NCBI RefSeq assembly: GCF_047948215.1
Contig: NC_134457.1
Span: 83,293,398 to 83,357,397 of the forward strand
DNA: 64,000 bases
Origin: Lycorma delicatula
Lineage: Eukaryota > Arthropoda > Insecta > Hemiptera > Fulgoridae
Reading direction: 5' to 3'
The translations under genes and the position numbers were made by a program. This document shows, piece after piece, positions 12,079-25,233 of this stretch. Position 1 is the stretch's first letter. Each line of letters begins with the position of its first letter. The notes under the pieces were generated by a model. The model was not told where the DNA came from, searched no databases, and worked only from the letters and a program-made list of their open reading frames with translations.

Positions 12079-12111
<33 letters not shown>
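12079..12111. repeat. (TA)n microsatellite
   Basis: Uninterrupted TA dinucleotides. Confidence 0.95.
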
Positions 12112-12114
<3 letters not shown>

Positions 12115-12968
12115 GAGTATATATAAAATGGAATATAGAATTAATGCTATAAGGTATGATTTACCAAATTAGGATTCATTTTTTGAGTATTCTACTACAA
12201 ACTTGCCTTTTCGTTAATCTACTTTATAATTTGGAACTGTATATATATGTGTCAATATTATCATTCGTTCGTAATACGACGTTTCAAAAGGCCCGTTTAT
12301 TTTCTTGCTTTTCTACGTCTGTCACTTTCTTTTTCACTTAATCTTTCACTCTTGTACGGTTTGAATTTATTTCTTATTCCAGGAGAGGTTTTTCGGTCTC
12401 TTCTGAATCGTTCTATTTGTTTTTTGATAATCAAAATCATCGTATTGTAATTTTATTTCCTATATAATAATAAAAAAAGATTTTAAGAAAGGTAAAACAA
12501 ATAATACTGTGTAAATTTATACAGTAAGTGTAGATTGTATTTTTTATGTGAAATTAAGAAACCGTTTGTTTGGTTTCGTTAATTTATGATAGTTCTTTTT
12601 GTATAAAGTTACGGTAGTGTTAAGTAATAAATCGCGTTGGATTGCGGAAGCTAAAATTCAAGTCGGATACACTGAAAAACTCCTCCGCGGTTTCAGGTCA
12701 CATTTTTCTTTTTCTTTTAAGATCACATAAAATTATAAAAGAAAATTCTGTAGATTTTTTGAAGTTCATTTTTTTAGCTTATACTTTTATTAAATAAGCG
12801 AATGCGAATCTAAAATGTTTGGTTTTCTAGCGACAATAATTTAATTAAGTAAATTAATTTAACGTACGGGATTCTCTTTGTTTATTTACTTAATTTATCT
12901 TCTAACATTTTATTTTATTTTATTTAATTAGTTTTATGCTAATAGCACATCGTTCCTTTATGTTTCAG

Positions 12969-13053
12969 GTAGGACATGAGAAGTCAATTAATTGTAACCG
13001 TTTGCATAGGAACAAATTAGCACTGGCATTAGAAAGTAATGCTAAGGATGGTT
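12969..13053 (+). CDS. internal exon candidate
   Basis: A good acceptor (ccttta tgtttcag) precedes 85 bases open in one frame only, and the donor is a full consensus GTAAGT at 13054-13059. The frame begins VGHEKSINCNRLHRNKLA and continues through LALESNAKDG; it would enter in phase 0 and leave in phase 1. Residue mix is polar and protein-like and the segment is less AT-rich than its surroundings. Its exit phase fits the entry phase of the 36,256 exon if that exon is coding from its first base, but one in three random pairs would do so. I recognise no family. Confidence 0.22.
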
Positions 13054-14305
13054 GTAAGTTGTTTCTTAAGATTTTGTTATATTTCTATTAGTTAATTTTT
13101 ACATCACTTTTATTGTACAATGTTTATTTCTAATTAGTTATATTTATTTATGTAACTTGTTCTAATTTGTATATTTCTATATCATATATCATTTAATTTG
13201 TTGATCATTTAAATATGTATATATATTTTAATTTGATAATTTTTAGTTTTTTTTTTAATTATTTGAAATTAATTTTTTTTCGTTATTAATAATTAAACTT
13301 TTCAAGAATTTGTAATTTTTTTTTGGAAAAATTGTTCGGATATATTAATTTAATCGAGATTTTTATTTCAGTTTTCTTTAGTGATCGATAATGTTTCTTT
13401 TCATTATATTTCGGTTAACATGAATTATTGATATGTAGCCTATATTTATGTTGGTGGATGTAATGAGTCTTTTCTTTTACCGAAAGATTATTATTGATCA
13501 CTTAATGATAACACATCATTTTTCAACAGAAAACGGTTCATTAATTTGTTGCTTACGAATATTAACAGATTTTCTTCGATCGGAGAAAATACGGCAAATT
13601 GCTTTCGTAAACGAATGAAGCGCTGTCACTTTTACAGCCGAGAATCGTTAAATTTCTTTGGTCTTAGCATACGACGTATATTCGGCTCAAAAGACAACGA
13701 GATCGCGCTTCACTCCTCGCTTTTCCTAACACTTGGCCTGGGGAATTCTTGTTATACTTTGAAATGGCACTGCCGTTTTTGGAACTGTCAGTATCTACCT
13801 CGTGTCAGAAAGCCTATGAACACTCAGGTTAGGGCATTAAAATATCTACATACTTAATTGTACCGTCTAAGATGTTTTACAAATACGTCAATTGTTTGAA
13901 AACTGTCATGATTCATACGTATAATATTGGTGTTTTTTGTGTTAAAAGTTTTTGACTTTTACGGTTGGTATTTATTAGCGCATTTTTTGGTGCATGTTCC
14001 AACAATGATTGTATGTAGTCTGTTGATAAGGTTTGTTTTCAATTTTGTGTTCTTTGAAGGCCATATTTTTACAGATGAACCCCTTTCTTACATTTCAGTC
14101 GCAAGAATATGACGGTGCCCGCCATCTTGTTTAAAGTTGTGTACTTCATGTTTGAAATGATCTTATTTTGATTATCGAGGTGTTGTATTGTCTTTTGTAA
14201 TAATTTTTCTTTGGATAATGTTTCAAAATGCCATTTCTCATAATATATTTAATTTCATGAAGAAATTAGGTGTCTTATTTATTGGTTTTTTGGTCATCAC
14301 TCTTT
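13054..14305. other. no supported gene; one unassigned open frame
   Basis: AT-rich intron-like DNA. A 103-codon frame at 13546-13857 has no ATG start, resembles no family, and has no convincing splice signals. The 13560-13830 part is somewhat richer in G+C, so it could be an old repeat or an exon fragment. Confidence 0.4.
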
Positions 14306-14630
14306 GAACAGCCCAATTTTCCTTCCTTTTTCCTTTTTAGCCTCTGGGAATTATCGTCAGATATTACTTCAGAGGATGAATGAGGATTATATGTACGAGT
14401 GTAAGTGAAGTGTAGTCTCGTACAGTCTCAGGTCCACCATTTCTGAGATTTGTGGTTAATTGAAACTCAACCACCAAAGAACACCGGTATCCACAATCTA
14501 GTATTCAAATCCGTGTAAAAGTAACTGCCTTTACTAGGACTTGAATGCTTGAACTCTCGACTTCCAAATCAGTTGATTTTGCGAAGACGCGTTCACCACT
14601 AGACCAACCCGGTGGGTTTGAAAAGCCCAA
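14306..14630 (-). mobile_element. tRNA-derived SINE, near full length, with target-site duplication
   Basis: On the minus strand the element starts with CCCACCGGGTTGGTCTAGTG. This contains a pol III A-box-like word (TGGTCTAGTGG), followed about 50 bases later by a B-box-like word around TTCAAGTCC, as in tRNA-derived SINEs. The body then carries the family words AGGCAGTTACTTTTAC, GGATACCGGTGTTCTTTGG and GAGACTGTACGAGACTACAC-like, and ends in CTAAAAAGGAAAAAGG. An imperfect 11-bp direct repeat, GAA(C/A)AGCCCAA, flanks it at 14306-14316 and 14620-14630. SINEs have no proteins of their own; a LINE reverse transcriptase would have copied it. Confidence 0.85.
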
Positions 14631-17600
14631 CCTAGTTTCAGTAGAACTGGCAGAATGAGTCTCTCCTTACTCTGATCAAATTAAGCCCGTTTATTAACTT
14701 AAAATATTACATTTCCTCTCTACAAAAATATATTGTATTTTTTTTAATTTAGTCATCTTTGTTAACAGAATTGATTCCTTTAACTTTGTAACTACATAGT
14801 TATTTTAAGACCGCTACGTAATTAGATATTCTAATGTAAAATTATAATCCATAACACCATTCCGTAAGTTTACAGTTCAAAATGAATTATCGATTGTGTT
14901 TTAAATTGTTTACTTTTTTGTTATTTTTTCCAAAGTATCTTATTTTCTGAAGTGGAATGCGACTTCTTGAACTTTGAATTTTTAAAAAAAATTTTTTTCT
15001 TATGTCTTATTAAGAATTTACTTAATATCCGTGGTGTAACATCAGATAAATAGTTGTATATATTTAGATACTGTCAGTTCAAATTTCAGCAGTTTTTGTC
15101 TTTAGTAAAACGATCAAGATAAGTGTCAATTAATCTATCAAACTATCTCAGACATTATACGTCGGGTTATTGCCGATAAAAGTCAAGCGATCATCAGAAT
15201 TTTTTTCTCTTTGATGTCGTTTTTATTTTTTCTGTATTAGTTTTATCGGGGGATTCCTGTTTTTGTCGTCTCCTGTCGTATATATTTCCGTTAATCGTCT
15301 CTTACTGCTTCCTCGATGTGGAGATGGCTGGGCCATAATTTGTCTGCGTTATTCTATTTAATAGGTCTGTAAATGTTCAATGGAGCTTAAATAAAGATTC
15401 GTCGTCTGCATTCAAATACACCGGACCACATCCAATTCTTAGCGCCCGACCGACTGACTGACGGCAGTCTAATTTAAGAGCAGACCTACCTGTAAATATA
15501 TCTTCCGATTTTTTTTTAATTAATCTTTTGCTGTCATTGTTTTTTTAAATCTTTTATAGAATCATAAATATCGTTAATTGTAAATTTTATTATTTTTAAA
15601 TTATTTTATGTACTTGTTTTATTATATTTATTGGTGGTTGTTTCCGTACACTTTCATCGGTAAAATTAATTATTTCCTGTTAATTTTTTTCTCGTTTGAA
15701 ATAGTTTTTAATTATTTTTATTAAATATGTAACACAAGATTGTTGCGTTAAAACGAAGTTTCGTATAACATATTATATTTGTATGGAAAGAAAAAAGCAT
15801 TCTTATAGAAGCATTAACTATAGTAGAGTACTACGTCTCGGTACTATCGTTGCTAGTACTCTAAAATAATTTGACACAAATAAATATCTATTTACTCGTG
15901 TATTAAAAAAAAACAAAAAAAAAAAACAGAATAATATTTCCTTGTAGATACGCAATTTTTAAAGAATATTATTAAATAAACTTTTAGTGGAATTGATTAT
16001 AAAACGTTAAAATTGAGTTTTAATATTTTTGAATCTTACTGAAAATGATAATCTGTAGTTACCGGTGCGAATATTTCTCATATTAAATACGGATCTTTCA
16101 TTTCTCAATCCGAACCGTGTTTTCATTACAAAGATCAGTTCTCACGTGTTACGTAAAATTATTTTTTTGTCAATGATATAAGAGCATATTTACGCAGATG
16201 ATCCGATACTAGTCACAAATTACACCTGAAAATTCTACAGATATGCTACGAATGAAAACATTATTCCAAGCGTATTAGGGTAAATGAGAAACTGTTTCCC
16301 CTCGTCATTAATCGTTCAGCAGAAATGTACGATGTCGTGATGTCAACAATCACCGATGAAAATCAACACGCAAGTCGATCGGACAAGCCATTCTAAGTGA
16401 CATCTTTGTTTCACTGCAGGGTCTACATAATAGCATAATTACTCTTAGAGAAAGCAACTGTAAATGATAATGCCCTTAATGATGTTTAATGTATTAAGAT
16501 CTGAAGCGACTCCGTTTAGAATTACTGATGTTCGGTAGAATTATGCCCTCTCTCTGTTTATTAACGTCAATAAAAATAGGATAAAAAATTTTTTATCTTT
16601 AAATTATATGTCACAGTCGTGAATAAAATTTCCTTAATTATAATGTAGTGCCGAAAACTTTATCTTAGAAACGTTTTCATTTTCATCCGACGTTTAATTT
16701 TGCAAAACGTGCAAAAAATCTTTTCTTCGTAAAAGTTTCTGTCTTTTCTTTTAAATGATTTATTTTTAATTCTGTCGATCCGTAAGATCCACAGTAAAAA
16801 TTAAACGTTACGAATGGTAATTTTATCGAAACTTCTTATATTATGATCATTCTTCAAAATTATTATTATAAATAGGTTTGAGGGCTGTAAATTTTGATGG
16901 TGTAAAACAGCAAATTATACTTTTCTCTTTTGAATCTCAGTGTATATGCGAAATTAAATATAACTTCACGTTGTGGATTAATGTAATAAATATTTCGTTA
17001 AAATAAAACATAGTTCAAAGGATACTTTACATAAAATAGACGCTGCACAATCGTTTGCTATTTCTTTTAAGAATTAGATTACAATTAATAGGAATTAGTT
17101 TATTTTATTAAATTTCTCTTAAGCAATATTTACTGACTGTTTAACACCAGCACAATAGTTATTCCCCTTTCAAATAGCGAATTCAATTATTTTTATAAAA
17201 TTATTATATCCGTTTAATTTTTATATACAATAATTATTACAATTTTTTTCTCATTTACTCGTTTTTAGAAGTTAAATTTTATTTCACGAAAATAAGTATA
17301 AGATATTATATTATTTGTATTTTATATAGCGATCTGAAACGAGATATATTTCAAGAGTTAACGTCTTTACTGATATTTTTAACCGAGGGGGCAGTAACGT
17401 CAATGATAGGTTAACATCACAAGAGAAGAACATTGTCCTCATCAGCACTTGAACACTTGGCACAATCTTTAGTTCTTAAATATACATATATATGTATTAA
17501 TATATTTATAAAACTAAAACTAACTGTATTGCTTCTTTTTAATTTTTATTTCGTTCGGTTAATTGTGGACGCTTTCATCTATGGTGATGAATTTTTTTCA

Positions 17601-17983
17601 CGGTGAAACAATTTAAGTGAACTAATGTTCGTATATTGTGCAGTGATTTAAATCTTGTTTTTGTTATTATTATATAAAATTGCACCCTTTTTAGACTATA
17701 TATTGGCCTTCATACAGTTTTACGCCTCTAAAAGTAATTAATTTTCGTAACGATTAACGAAATTATAGTTTAGTTTAATCTTATTTATATTTACAATTAA
17801 TAATTCTATTTACAATTCTGAACATACGAGATCTATTCTGAGTTCATAACTATTAACCGCTTTGAAGTTCACTTTATCCGTCGATGTATTGTGTTCATTT
17901 TTATTTGGCATGGGTACTTTGCATCTGTTGCGTACGATAACTTTGCTTTTTCATTGTATACTTAGATTAATCTATTACATCGA
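14631..17983. other. AT-rich stretch; one short dispersed repeat, no gene
   Basis: No credible exon on either strand. The segment around 15250-15480 is slightly richer in G+C. At 16290-16480 there is a fragment whose word ATTACTCTTAGAGAAAGCAA (16438-16457) recurs with one change at 63200-63219. Confidence 0.5.
16438..16457 (+). repeat. dispersed repeat fragment, pair with 63200-63219
   Basis: Nineteen of twenty bases match the other site, in the same orientation, and weaker similarity extends to both sides. A match this long is not expected by chance in 64 kb. The full family is not defined by these two copies. Confidence 0.5.
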
Positions 17984-18258
17984 TTACGGGAGTTGAGATT
18001 TTAAAGTTTTATGAAAAAAGGAATATTCGTATGTTTCCTTCTGGTAGGTTTTTGGCGTACGGTTGCTTGAAGAAAGGAAATAACACGGTTGTACTACCCG
18101 GCTCAAGTCGCTTACGAAAACGATAATACCGTTTCCAAAAATGACAAGGATCCTATCCCGAGTTACTTTGGAAAGCGAGTGAGTGAGTGAGTTCATTAAG
18201 CTAAATATGCTGTAACGTAACAATATGCCAAGCTCTCCAAAATGGTAATGTTACTCAC

Positions 18259-18378
18259 GCCTGAAGTAACATTTTCGTTCTGTTCATCTCGAGGATATGC
18301 TGTATAATAAAGATAATTACGCTCAGAAAAAGCGACCCTTTCTAGTGCTACTTGTATCTCAGATGTTTTCTCTACCAT
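18259..18378 (-). CDS. exon candidate with possible start codon, minus strand
   Basis: Read on the minus strand, 40 codons start at an ATG (18378) as MVEKTSEIQVALERVAFSER and continue through NYLYYTAYPRDEQNENVTSG. They end exactly in phase 0 before a good donor, GTGAGT (18258 down to 18253). A long T-run lies upstream in the transcript direction (around 18390-18407), followed by ATGGTAG, so an acceptor just after the ATG is an alternative to starting there. The residue mix, with many charged residues and few Phe/Leu/Ile runs, is unlike the noise frames here. There is an NVT glycosylation-type sequon near the end. I recognise no family and see no partner exon. Confidence 0.25.
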
Positions 18379-18896
18379 TGCATTTATAATAAAAAAAAAA
18401 AAAAAAATGGTATAGTTTCTCTAATCCGACAGAATAATGTATCGGATTTAAATACATAAGTATTATATAGTTTTTTATAAATAAAATAAGAGAAAAACCG
18501 CGGAAACTTGGAATCGGAACTGTTTACGTAGTGTACATGACTCAAATCAAGTGATATATAATGGACTTTATTACACAGTAAAATTATGGAACGCAATTTA
18601 AGATGAAAAATCCTTCTAACATTGAATAAGGTGTTCATAATTTTGAAGTGGAACGGGCATCTTAAAAAATGAAAAGATATCATCGGTCGAAGAATGTATA
18701 GGAATTATAGCGGACGTAAAAGAGAGTGATGACGTACTGTTGAAGCGATTTGTTAGACTACGGAGAGTAGAGGTTTTATTGATAACATTTAACAAACGTA
18801 GATGGCTGTTGGATTATTATAAACGATTACCGATTTAACAACCGCAAAAATACTGTGATTCTTGTATTAGATTTTGTTTATTACATAAAGATATGT

Positions 18897-19108
18897 AAAA
18901 CTGGATTTGAATACTAGATCGTGGATACCGGTGTTCTTTGGTAGTTGGGTTTCAATTAACTACACATCTCAGAAATGGTCGACCTGAGACTTTACAAGAC
19001 TATATTTCACTTACACTCATACATATCATCCTCTTTAGCCTGGGAATCTTGTTAGCCGGTAATCACCGTCAGGTGATTCCCGTAGGCTAAACAAGAAAAA
19101 ACTGGATT
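18897..19108 (+). mobile_element. tRNA-derived SINE, 5'-truncated, with target-site duplication
   Basis: Same family as 14306-14630 but on the plus strand. It lacks the tRNA-like head and starts inside the body at TGAATACTAGATCGTGG. It runs through GGATACCGGTGTTCTTTGG and TCACCGTCAGGTGATTCCC to the tail GGCTAAACAAGAAAAA. A perfect 11-bp direct repeat, AAAACTGGATT, flanks it at 18897-18907 and 19098-19108. Truncation at the 5' end with an intact tail and target-site duplication is the usual outcome of incomplete LINE-driven reverse transcription. Confidence 0.88.
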
Positions 19109-21287
19109 AATTACTCTTTCCGTCATTTTGTAAGCGCTAATATTATTTTCAGTCTTCTGTCCCGTAATAAATATGTAGTATGCACGCTTTTTTTAATTAT
19201 AATAATTTTATAGTTTTTATGCTAAAACTACGTTTTTTATGCGGTTTAAATATTTTGGTCATATTCTTTCTTAACGTTTTGAAATTTTGCAAGAAATTAT
19301 TTTCTAAAGCACGTTAATTATAATTGTTATTCTGTTCAATCAGATGGTATCGTAATATGATCTCTGTTTTCTTGAGACGGTTTATTTGCGGATTCCTAAA
19401 CAGATCGTTATTAGCCTAACAGTGCTAAATATAGTACATTACGTGCTATTTTTATAAACGTGTTATGATCAGAATGATCACTAAATGAGTTAGGTATACA
19501 AAGAATATAGTGGGCGATATTTTTTCACCTTCTCTCCTTGTTACAGGATTTTTTCCGTCATTCGAGTTAATTAATTCGGAAATTATGTACTCGTAATAAT
19601 TAAACTGATTTCTTTTGGAACACATTCTGATATTTGTTATAATATTTATTAATTAATTTAGGACAATAAATTTTTATACTAATGATGTATTTTACATTTC
19701 ATGATGCGTTATATTTTGTTTTTATTCTTTAATTATTTTTAACTTTTTAAAAATTGAAAAAAAAAAACACGTAATGAAGAACCGATTAAAAATCTGCCGG
19801 ACTTTAATTTATTACGGAAATTATATTTTTTTTGTTTTTTTTTTTCAAATGGTCTTAAAATTAATTAACAATATAAGCTATGGTGGCTGGTAGACGCATT
19901 TTACATCACCACTCAGATTACTACTGTTTGAAATAAGTAATGTGTAATGTACTGGTGTACAGCTTACTTTCACTTCATGGAAAAAATAGAAAGCAAAAAG
20001 AATGTCGGACAATTATTTTGTAGTTAGTATTAATTGTTTCATGAAATAAATGCGTCTCGACTAATTTTTGTGAAGATTTATAATAAATATAAATGTTAAT
20101 CTTTTATTTTCAGCTAGCTTACTTTTATTAAAGCGTATTTTCAAATTTTACGATAATTTTAAAAAACGTATCCATTAATTTGTTTAGATTTTATTTTAAA
20201 TAATAGTGATTTATGATATATATTTTGTCAAATAGTTTCAAAAAATGTATATTTTCTAGTAATTACTGAACTACCCAGTTTAAATCGGCTTCGTTATTGA
20301 TCTTTAAACATTATTTTAAGGGGTCCCGGTCGAAACAGTTTGTTTTTTTATGATTTTTTTTGTTTTTAATTAATCCTTATATTTTCCCCATTACAAAAAA
20401 AATAATAAGCTTAATATATTGGTATTAAACATTATTTGTGTTAAAAATATTTATAAACGTTATGCGTCATGGTTTATACTTAAATAAACTGTTCCACATA
20501 GGGTGCTCAACTCTAAAATAGCGGTGAACATATTTGTAAGACAACGTAGTACAGCTAGGAGACTGTCCAAAAAGAAACTGGAAGAATATAATAAAATTTT
20601 CTGTTTCGTTGTAAATTTTAATTTATCTAAAAGGCTTTAGTATCGTCAAACATTATTTCTCTTATTTTTGTAATTTTATTTAGTGCACCTTAAGTTTAAA
20701 CAAATTAATTCTTTTTCTGGGCTCCTTAACATATTGTCAACATGGAAATTTGCAATCAACGGCGTCTATTTTATTGTGTAACTTTCAATAAAATACCTTT
20801 GTTAAACTATGAAAACTGTTTTATACATTGTATGTAAAAACATACATTAATTCTTAGTGAAGAATTATTTATTTTGAAATATTTCGTAAACGCTGTCTTT
20901 AAATTTTATAAATTTAATTTCTTCATTATTTTTAATCGAAATTCTATTCCAAACCTACTCGTTTTTTATACGTGCATTTTCTAACATAAGTAAATTTAAT
21001 CAGTTTTGATATAATTCATGTCTTTCGGTTATTAATCGCTCATTATTTTATTTAGACTGCCGCAGTCTTCGACAAAAAGAACTTAAAGAACTCGCAAGCG
21101 ATATCTAGCTGAAATCGATGTACACATATAATTCTATAAAAACGTGAATCCTTAGTGCCAACATAAAGTAAGTTTAATCGTGTATTCTCGTATTGTGTAC
21201 ACGTCGATGCATCTTGTGATTTTGTAACATCTTGTATTGTACCCATCAAATTTTTTGCTGTACACCACGGTCTTAACCAGTCTGTGA
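19109..21287. other. AT-rich stretch without a recognisable gene
   Basis: Poly-A/T-rich DNA. The 65-codon minus-strand frame near 21052-21249 has no protein family resemblance or splice support. Confidence 0.5.
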
Positions 21288-21606
21288 TGCATGGAAAGAT
21301 CTTTTTTTCTTTGTTTAGCCTCCGAGAATCACCGTCAGGACTACTTCAGAGGATGAATGAGGATGATAAGTATGAGTGTAAGTGAAGTGTAGTCTTGTAC
21401 AGTCTCAGGTCGACCGTTCCTGATATTGTGATTAGTTGAAACCCAACCGCCAAAGAACACCAGTATCCATGATCTAGTATTCAAATCCCTATAAAAGTAA
21501 CTGCCTTTACTAGGACTTGAACGTTGGAACTCTCGACTTGGAAGTCAGCTGATTTGCGAAGACGCATTCACTACTATACCATCTGGTAGGTTGCATGGAA
21601 ATATCT
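21288..21606 (-). mobile_element. tRNA-derived SINE, near full length, with target-site duplication
   Basis: A minus-strand copy of the same SINE family. The tRNA-like head lies at the right end (around 21520-21590) and the tail, AACAAAGAAAAAAAGATC on the minus strand, at the left. A 15-bp direct repeat, TGCATGGAAAGATCT against TGCATGGAAATATCT (14 of 15), flanks it at 21288-21302 and 21592-21606. The head is more diverged than in the 14.3 and 52.9 kb copies (ACCATCTGGTAGG in place of ACCAACCCGGTGGG). Confidence 0.88.
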
Positions 21607-21964
21607 AACTACAAATTACACCACAATCAAAGCCGATTTCTCTTAAAGTAATTGTGTTAATTACACAAACATTTCTTTTAATGAAACAGTTCATTTGGTA
21701 TTAATGAATATAGGTTGGCGTATATTAGCTTGACATATCGATAAGCAGTATAAGGTTCATCGAATAAGATAACGAGAAACCACTTTATTCCTCACTTTTT
21801 TTAGTTTTCCTACCATAGAATGCTTGTTATTCTTGATAACGACTTCGGTAATTTATAGGAACGTGTGTTACGTATATTGTCAAATGGTTTATAACCGTTA
21901 AGTTATGAAACTTTATATTTTATTTAAATGTAAATTTTTTTATCTTTGTATACTATATTATTAG

Positions 21965-22004
21965 TTTCTCTTAGATCTTACTTTATCGTAAGATCTAAGA
22001 GAAA
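21965..22004. repeat. perfect inverted repeat, 17-bp arms, 6-base loop
   Basis: The arm TTTCTCTTAGATCTTAC is followed by the loop TTTATC and then the exact reverse complement. It forms a strong hairpin in DNA or RNA. A second perfect hairpin follows directly at 22009-22031. Confidence 0.9.
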
Positions 22005-22008
22005 AGAA

Positions 22009-22031
22009 AGAGTGTAACAGGATTACACTCT
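22009..22031. repeat. perfect inverted repeat, 9-bp arms, 5-base loop
   Basis: AGAGTGTAA, loop CAGGA, TTACACTCT. It lies four bases after the 21965-22004 hairpin. Confidence 0.9.
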
Positions 22032-24898
22032 ATTTAAAATTAATTTTCGTTTACCCTTTTTCTCTGTTTTGTTTTATCTTTTTAGTTTGTTTTGTTCCCA
22101 ATAGACATTAAGAATAAAATTTTTCGTCGATAATTTTATGTTGCTTTATTTGACTGGTTTCTTTTCTTTTAATAAAATATGAAGTATTAATTTTTTATTG
22201 GTGTAACCTGTTAAGTTTAGTCTTGTGTCAGTCATGGCCGTTAAATGTTTGTAAATGTCACTTAAACGTTTTGTTATATAAACAGTCGAATCGATTGATT
22301 AATTACTATGTAAATCTATCTCTTTTCATTAAAATCATTATTATCTTATTGTTTTTTGATTTGCGTTTTTTTTTATAAGAAAAAATATTCAAATTATAAT
22401 ATCGGGATCCTTAAAATTAAAAAAAAATCTGTTATCTAGTTTTTAGCCTACTGTAGTTTGGCTACTGTTTTTTTTTCATTCCATATAAAAGTACCTGTAT
22501 GCATTTTTTATTCCTTAATTGCTAAACTTAATACCGAAGGATCCGGTTTCTGATTTATTTGCAAAAGATCGGTAATTAAACTGCGTTTAATGATATTTCT
22601 TAATATCCCGTCTTTATATGGTTTTAAACTATAGATTTATTATCGTTTTAATTCGTAAATATTAAAATTGAAAGAGTTTTATTATTTAATTGGTTGTTTA
22701 GAAAATAATTGTATTTTTATTACTGTACATAAAAGTAATAATAGTTGAGTAAATATTGAAAACGGAGATTACGCATATTGCACTCGTATACTATAATATT
22801 TCAGGCTTTATAATTAAACGTGGTCTGATCGCCATAGAAACTAAAAAACCTAGAATAAAAGTACCTTTAAAAAGCTGTAAGACGAGGAAATATATAACAG
22901 AATTAAATGTAATGATGTGGATATTAATTGATTAAGTTAAATCATTTATTTCGATTTGTTTCAGTAAAACTTATTTATTTCACTTTTTCTTATTAAAAAA
23001 AAACCTTTATTTTATTACCTTATTTTTATATTACTTTTTGATGTATTTATTTATTTTTTAAATTTAATAGCTGTTGTGGTTAAGTTTATTTTTATTAGTC
23101 AATATTCTATTTTCCTAAAGAACTTATTATATGGTTATTTGGGTTTATCGATTTAGAAAATTTATTTATTGTTTTAAAATAAACTGCTTATAATTATTTA
23201 CATGCAGATGTAATAAAGCAACATTGAATGTGTTACGTTGTTTGAATATTATATATCAGGACAAATTTAATATATCTATTCTTAACTGCAAGTTAGTAAA
23301 GGAAAAAAACCATAAATCGGGCGAATGTAGTCGTATTTTCGATACAAGTGTATACCAATAAGTTTAATTAAGTTAACAGATATTTAACTGGTACATTTAA
23401 GAAATAATTGAAATATATTTAGTAAGGCAAAATATATTCAGGATGTTGAACAAAAGTTGGGAATTTAAAAAAATAAATATATTGTATAATAGATTTACGA
23501 GTTGATTTGCCAGTCCAGTCTGTGTAGAAACAATCCCGAAGGGAATTTTTTTTGTTCTGCTTTATATTACTGCCGTAGATCGACAGCATTGTACACGGGT
23601 AGATTTTCTATAATCTGTGAACATTTATGATTCAGTTGAATACGCCACACAATTCCGGGGTGAGTGAAGTTTTTCCTGTACGAGCCCTTTTGCCTGAAAA
23701 CTCGGTTGGCTTTTCTTAGAGGATATGTTTAAGGTGGTTTAAAGCAAAGTCGTTGTTTATGTTGCTCTTATTCTGTTATAATTGTCCCGATCTTCCAAGG
23801 CTTTGTGGTCAAGTGATGGGTGCTCGGTGATCGAAAGGGAATGCGTTTTTCTTTTAGCGCTTTTCTTTATTCCGTTAATCGTTCTTTCACCAGCTGCGAA
23901 TTTACCTCAATTTTGATCGGTTTTCTAGGTATACATTTGATTGTACTGATCATCGGTACTGAGAATGCAAAGATATTTAGAACCCTTGGTATTCAAGCTG
24001 TTTATGGGCTACGGGACTCTTTCTTTCTTGTCCGATGACTTTATAAGAAAACGAATAGCTATCGAATAAAGCTGAGTCTCTTGAAATACAAATACTAGCA
24101 GATTGCGGGGCGGTTACTTTCTCGTGCCGAACACTCCGCTTTTAATAAAATGTCGTGCTCCTATACATTGATATAAAAGATTCTGAAGGAAACTGTACTG
24201 TCATTGGTGTTTATATGCGCTTTAATGTTTTACGTGTAATTGTACCTGTTTTGCATGTGTTTTATGCATTAAATTATTTAGTCGTAAAAGAGTTAATGTA
24301 GACATGTTAAAATTATTTATAAATAAAGAATGTATAATATTGGTTTATTATTATTATTTTTAACACGATATTAAACGTAAAATATTTTCAGTAAGCAACA
24401 TATGCGTAGTAAGAATTAGGGACGAAAGTAGAGGATGGTGTTAGTGGACAATTGTTAAACCAGATGTCAAGTTTCACAATTACTATGACAATTAGGCACA
24501 GTTATCAAAAAAAATCTCTAATTATTATTTTTACACACACATGTCTTCATTTATTTTTATATCTTTCTTTGTGTGCATGTTACTTCTTTTGGAACGATTG
24601 TTTTGTTTGTTTTTTCCGTTTTAAACATTTTTCCATTTTTTTTTTTAACATAATTATATACTGAAATATTACGTTATTAATATTAATAACTTATTTGTTT
24701 TCCATATTTGGTTAATTTATTAATTTTGATGTATCTGTATTTTTTGTTTCTAAATGTAAACGGTAGCCACTCTACTGTTAATAGGATATTGTGTTATTTT
24801 TTTAAATTATTATTGAAAACGACAAACCATTTAAATCAATAGGAAGTATCATTTTTCGTTGACTTTTCAATTTAATCATTATAAGTAGGTTAATTAAA

Positions 24899-24944
<46 letters not shown>

Positions 24945-25200
24945 TAGTCAACATAAGTTTTTTCCAATTACTTTTACTATTATGATGATATGACTTTAAT
25001 TGACTAATATGATGATATTATTGTACTAATAAAATTCCTTGTTTCTCGATAGAAAGGGTTACATTTATTTGTTGCTTTACATTATTACTTAAAAATTTAC
25101 GGATATTGTACGTGTAAAGTGTCTGATATCAAATAGTATTAGTTTCAGAAAGTAATGAAACTATGTCTATTTATTTTTCAATCGGTCCTTGTGATGAACA
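22032..25200. other. AT-rich stretch without a recognisable gene
   Basis: Mostly poly-A/T-rich. The part 23640-24130 is less AT-rich and has open frames without ATG or splice support, and I recognise nothing in it. It contains a (TA)n array at 24901-24942. Confidence 0.45.
24901..24942. repeat. (TA)n microsatellite
   Basis: Twenty-one AT units without interruption. Confidence 0.97.
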
Positions 25201-25210
25201 GAGTGCAGGC

Positions 25211-25233
25211 GTCATCTGTATTTCACAGATGAC
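25211..25233. repeat. perfect inverted repeat, 9-bp arms
   Basis: GTCATCTGT, loop ATTTC, ACAGATGAC. A small stable hairpin in otherwise unremarkable DNA. Confidence 0.8.

Noticed and set aside
11948..12172. 74-codon frame with an Ile-Tyr repeat
   Set aside because: Runs through the (TA)n array; hydrophobic noise.
13546..13857. 103-codon plus frame
   Set aside because: No ATG, no splice signals at its edges and no family resemblance.
18384..18683. 99-codon minus-strand frame, one of the longest in the window
   Set aside because: Phe/Ile/His-rich noise starting in AT-rich DNA and ending in a T-run; no splice or family support.
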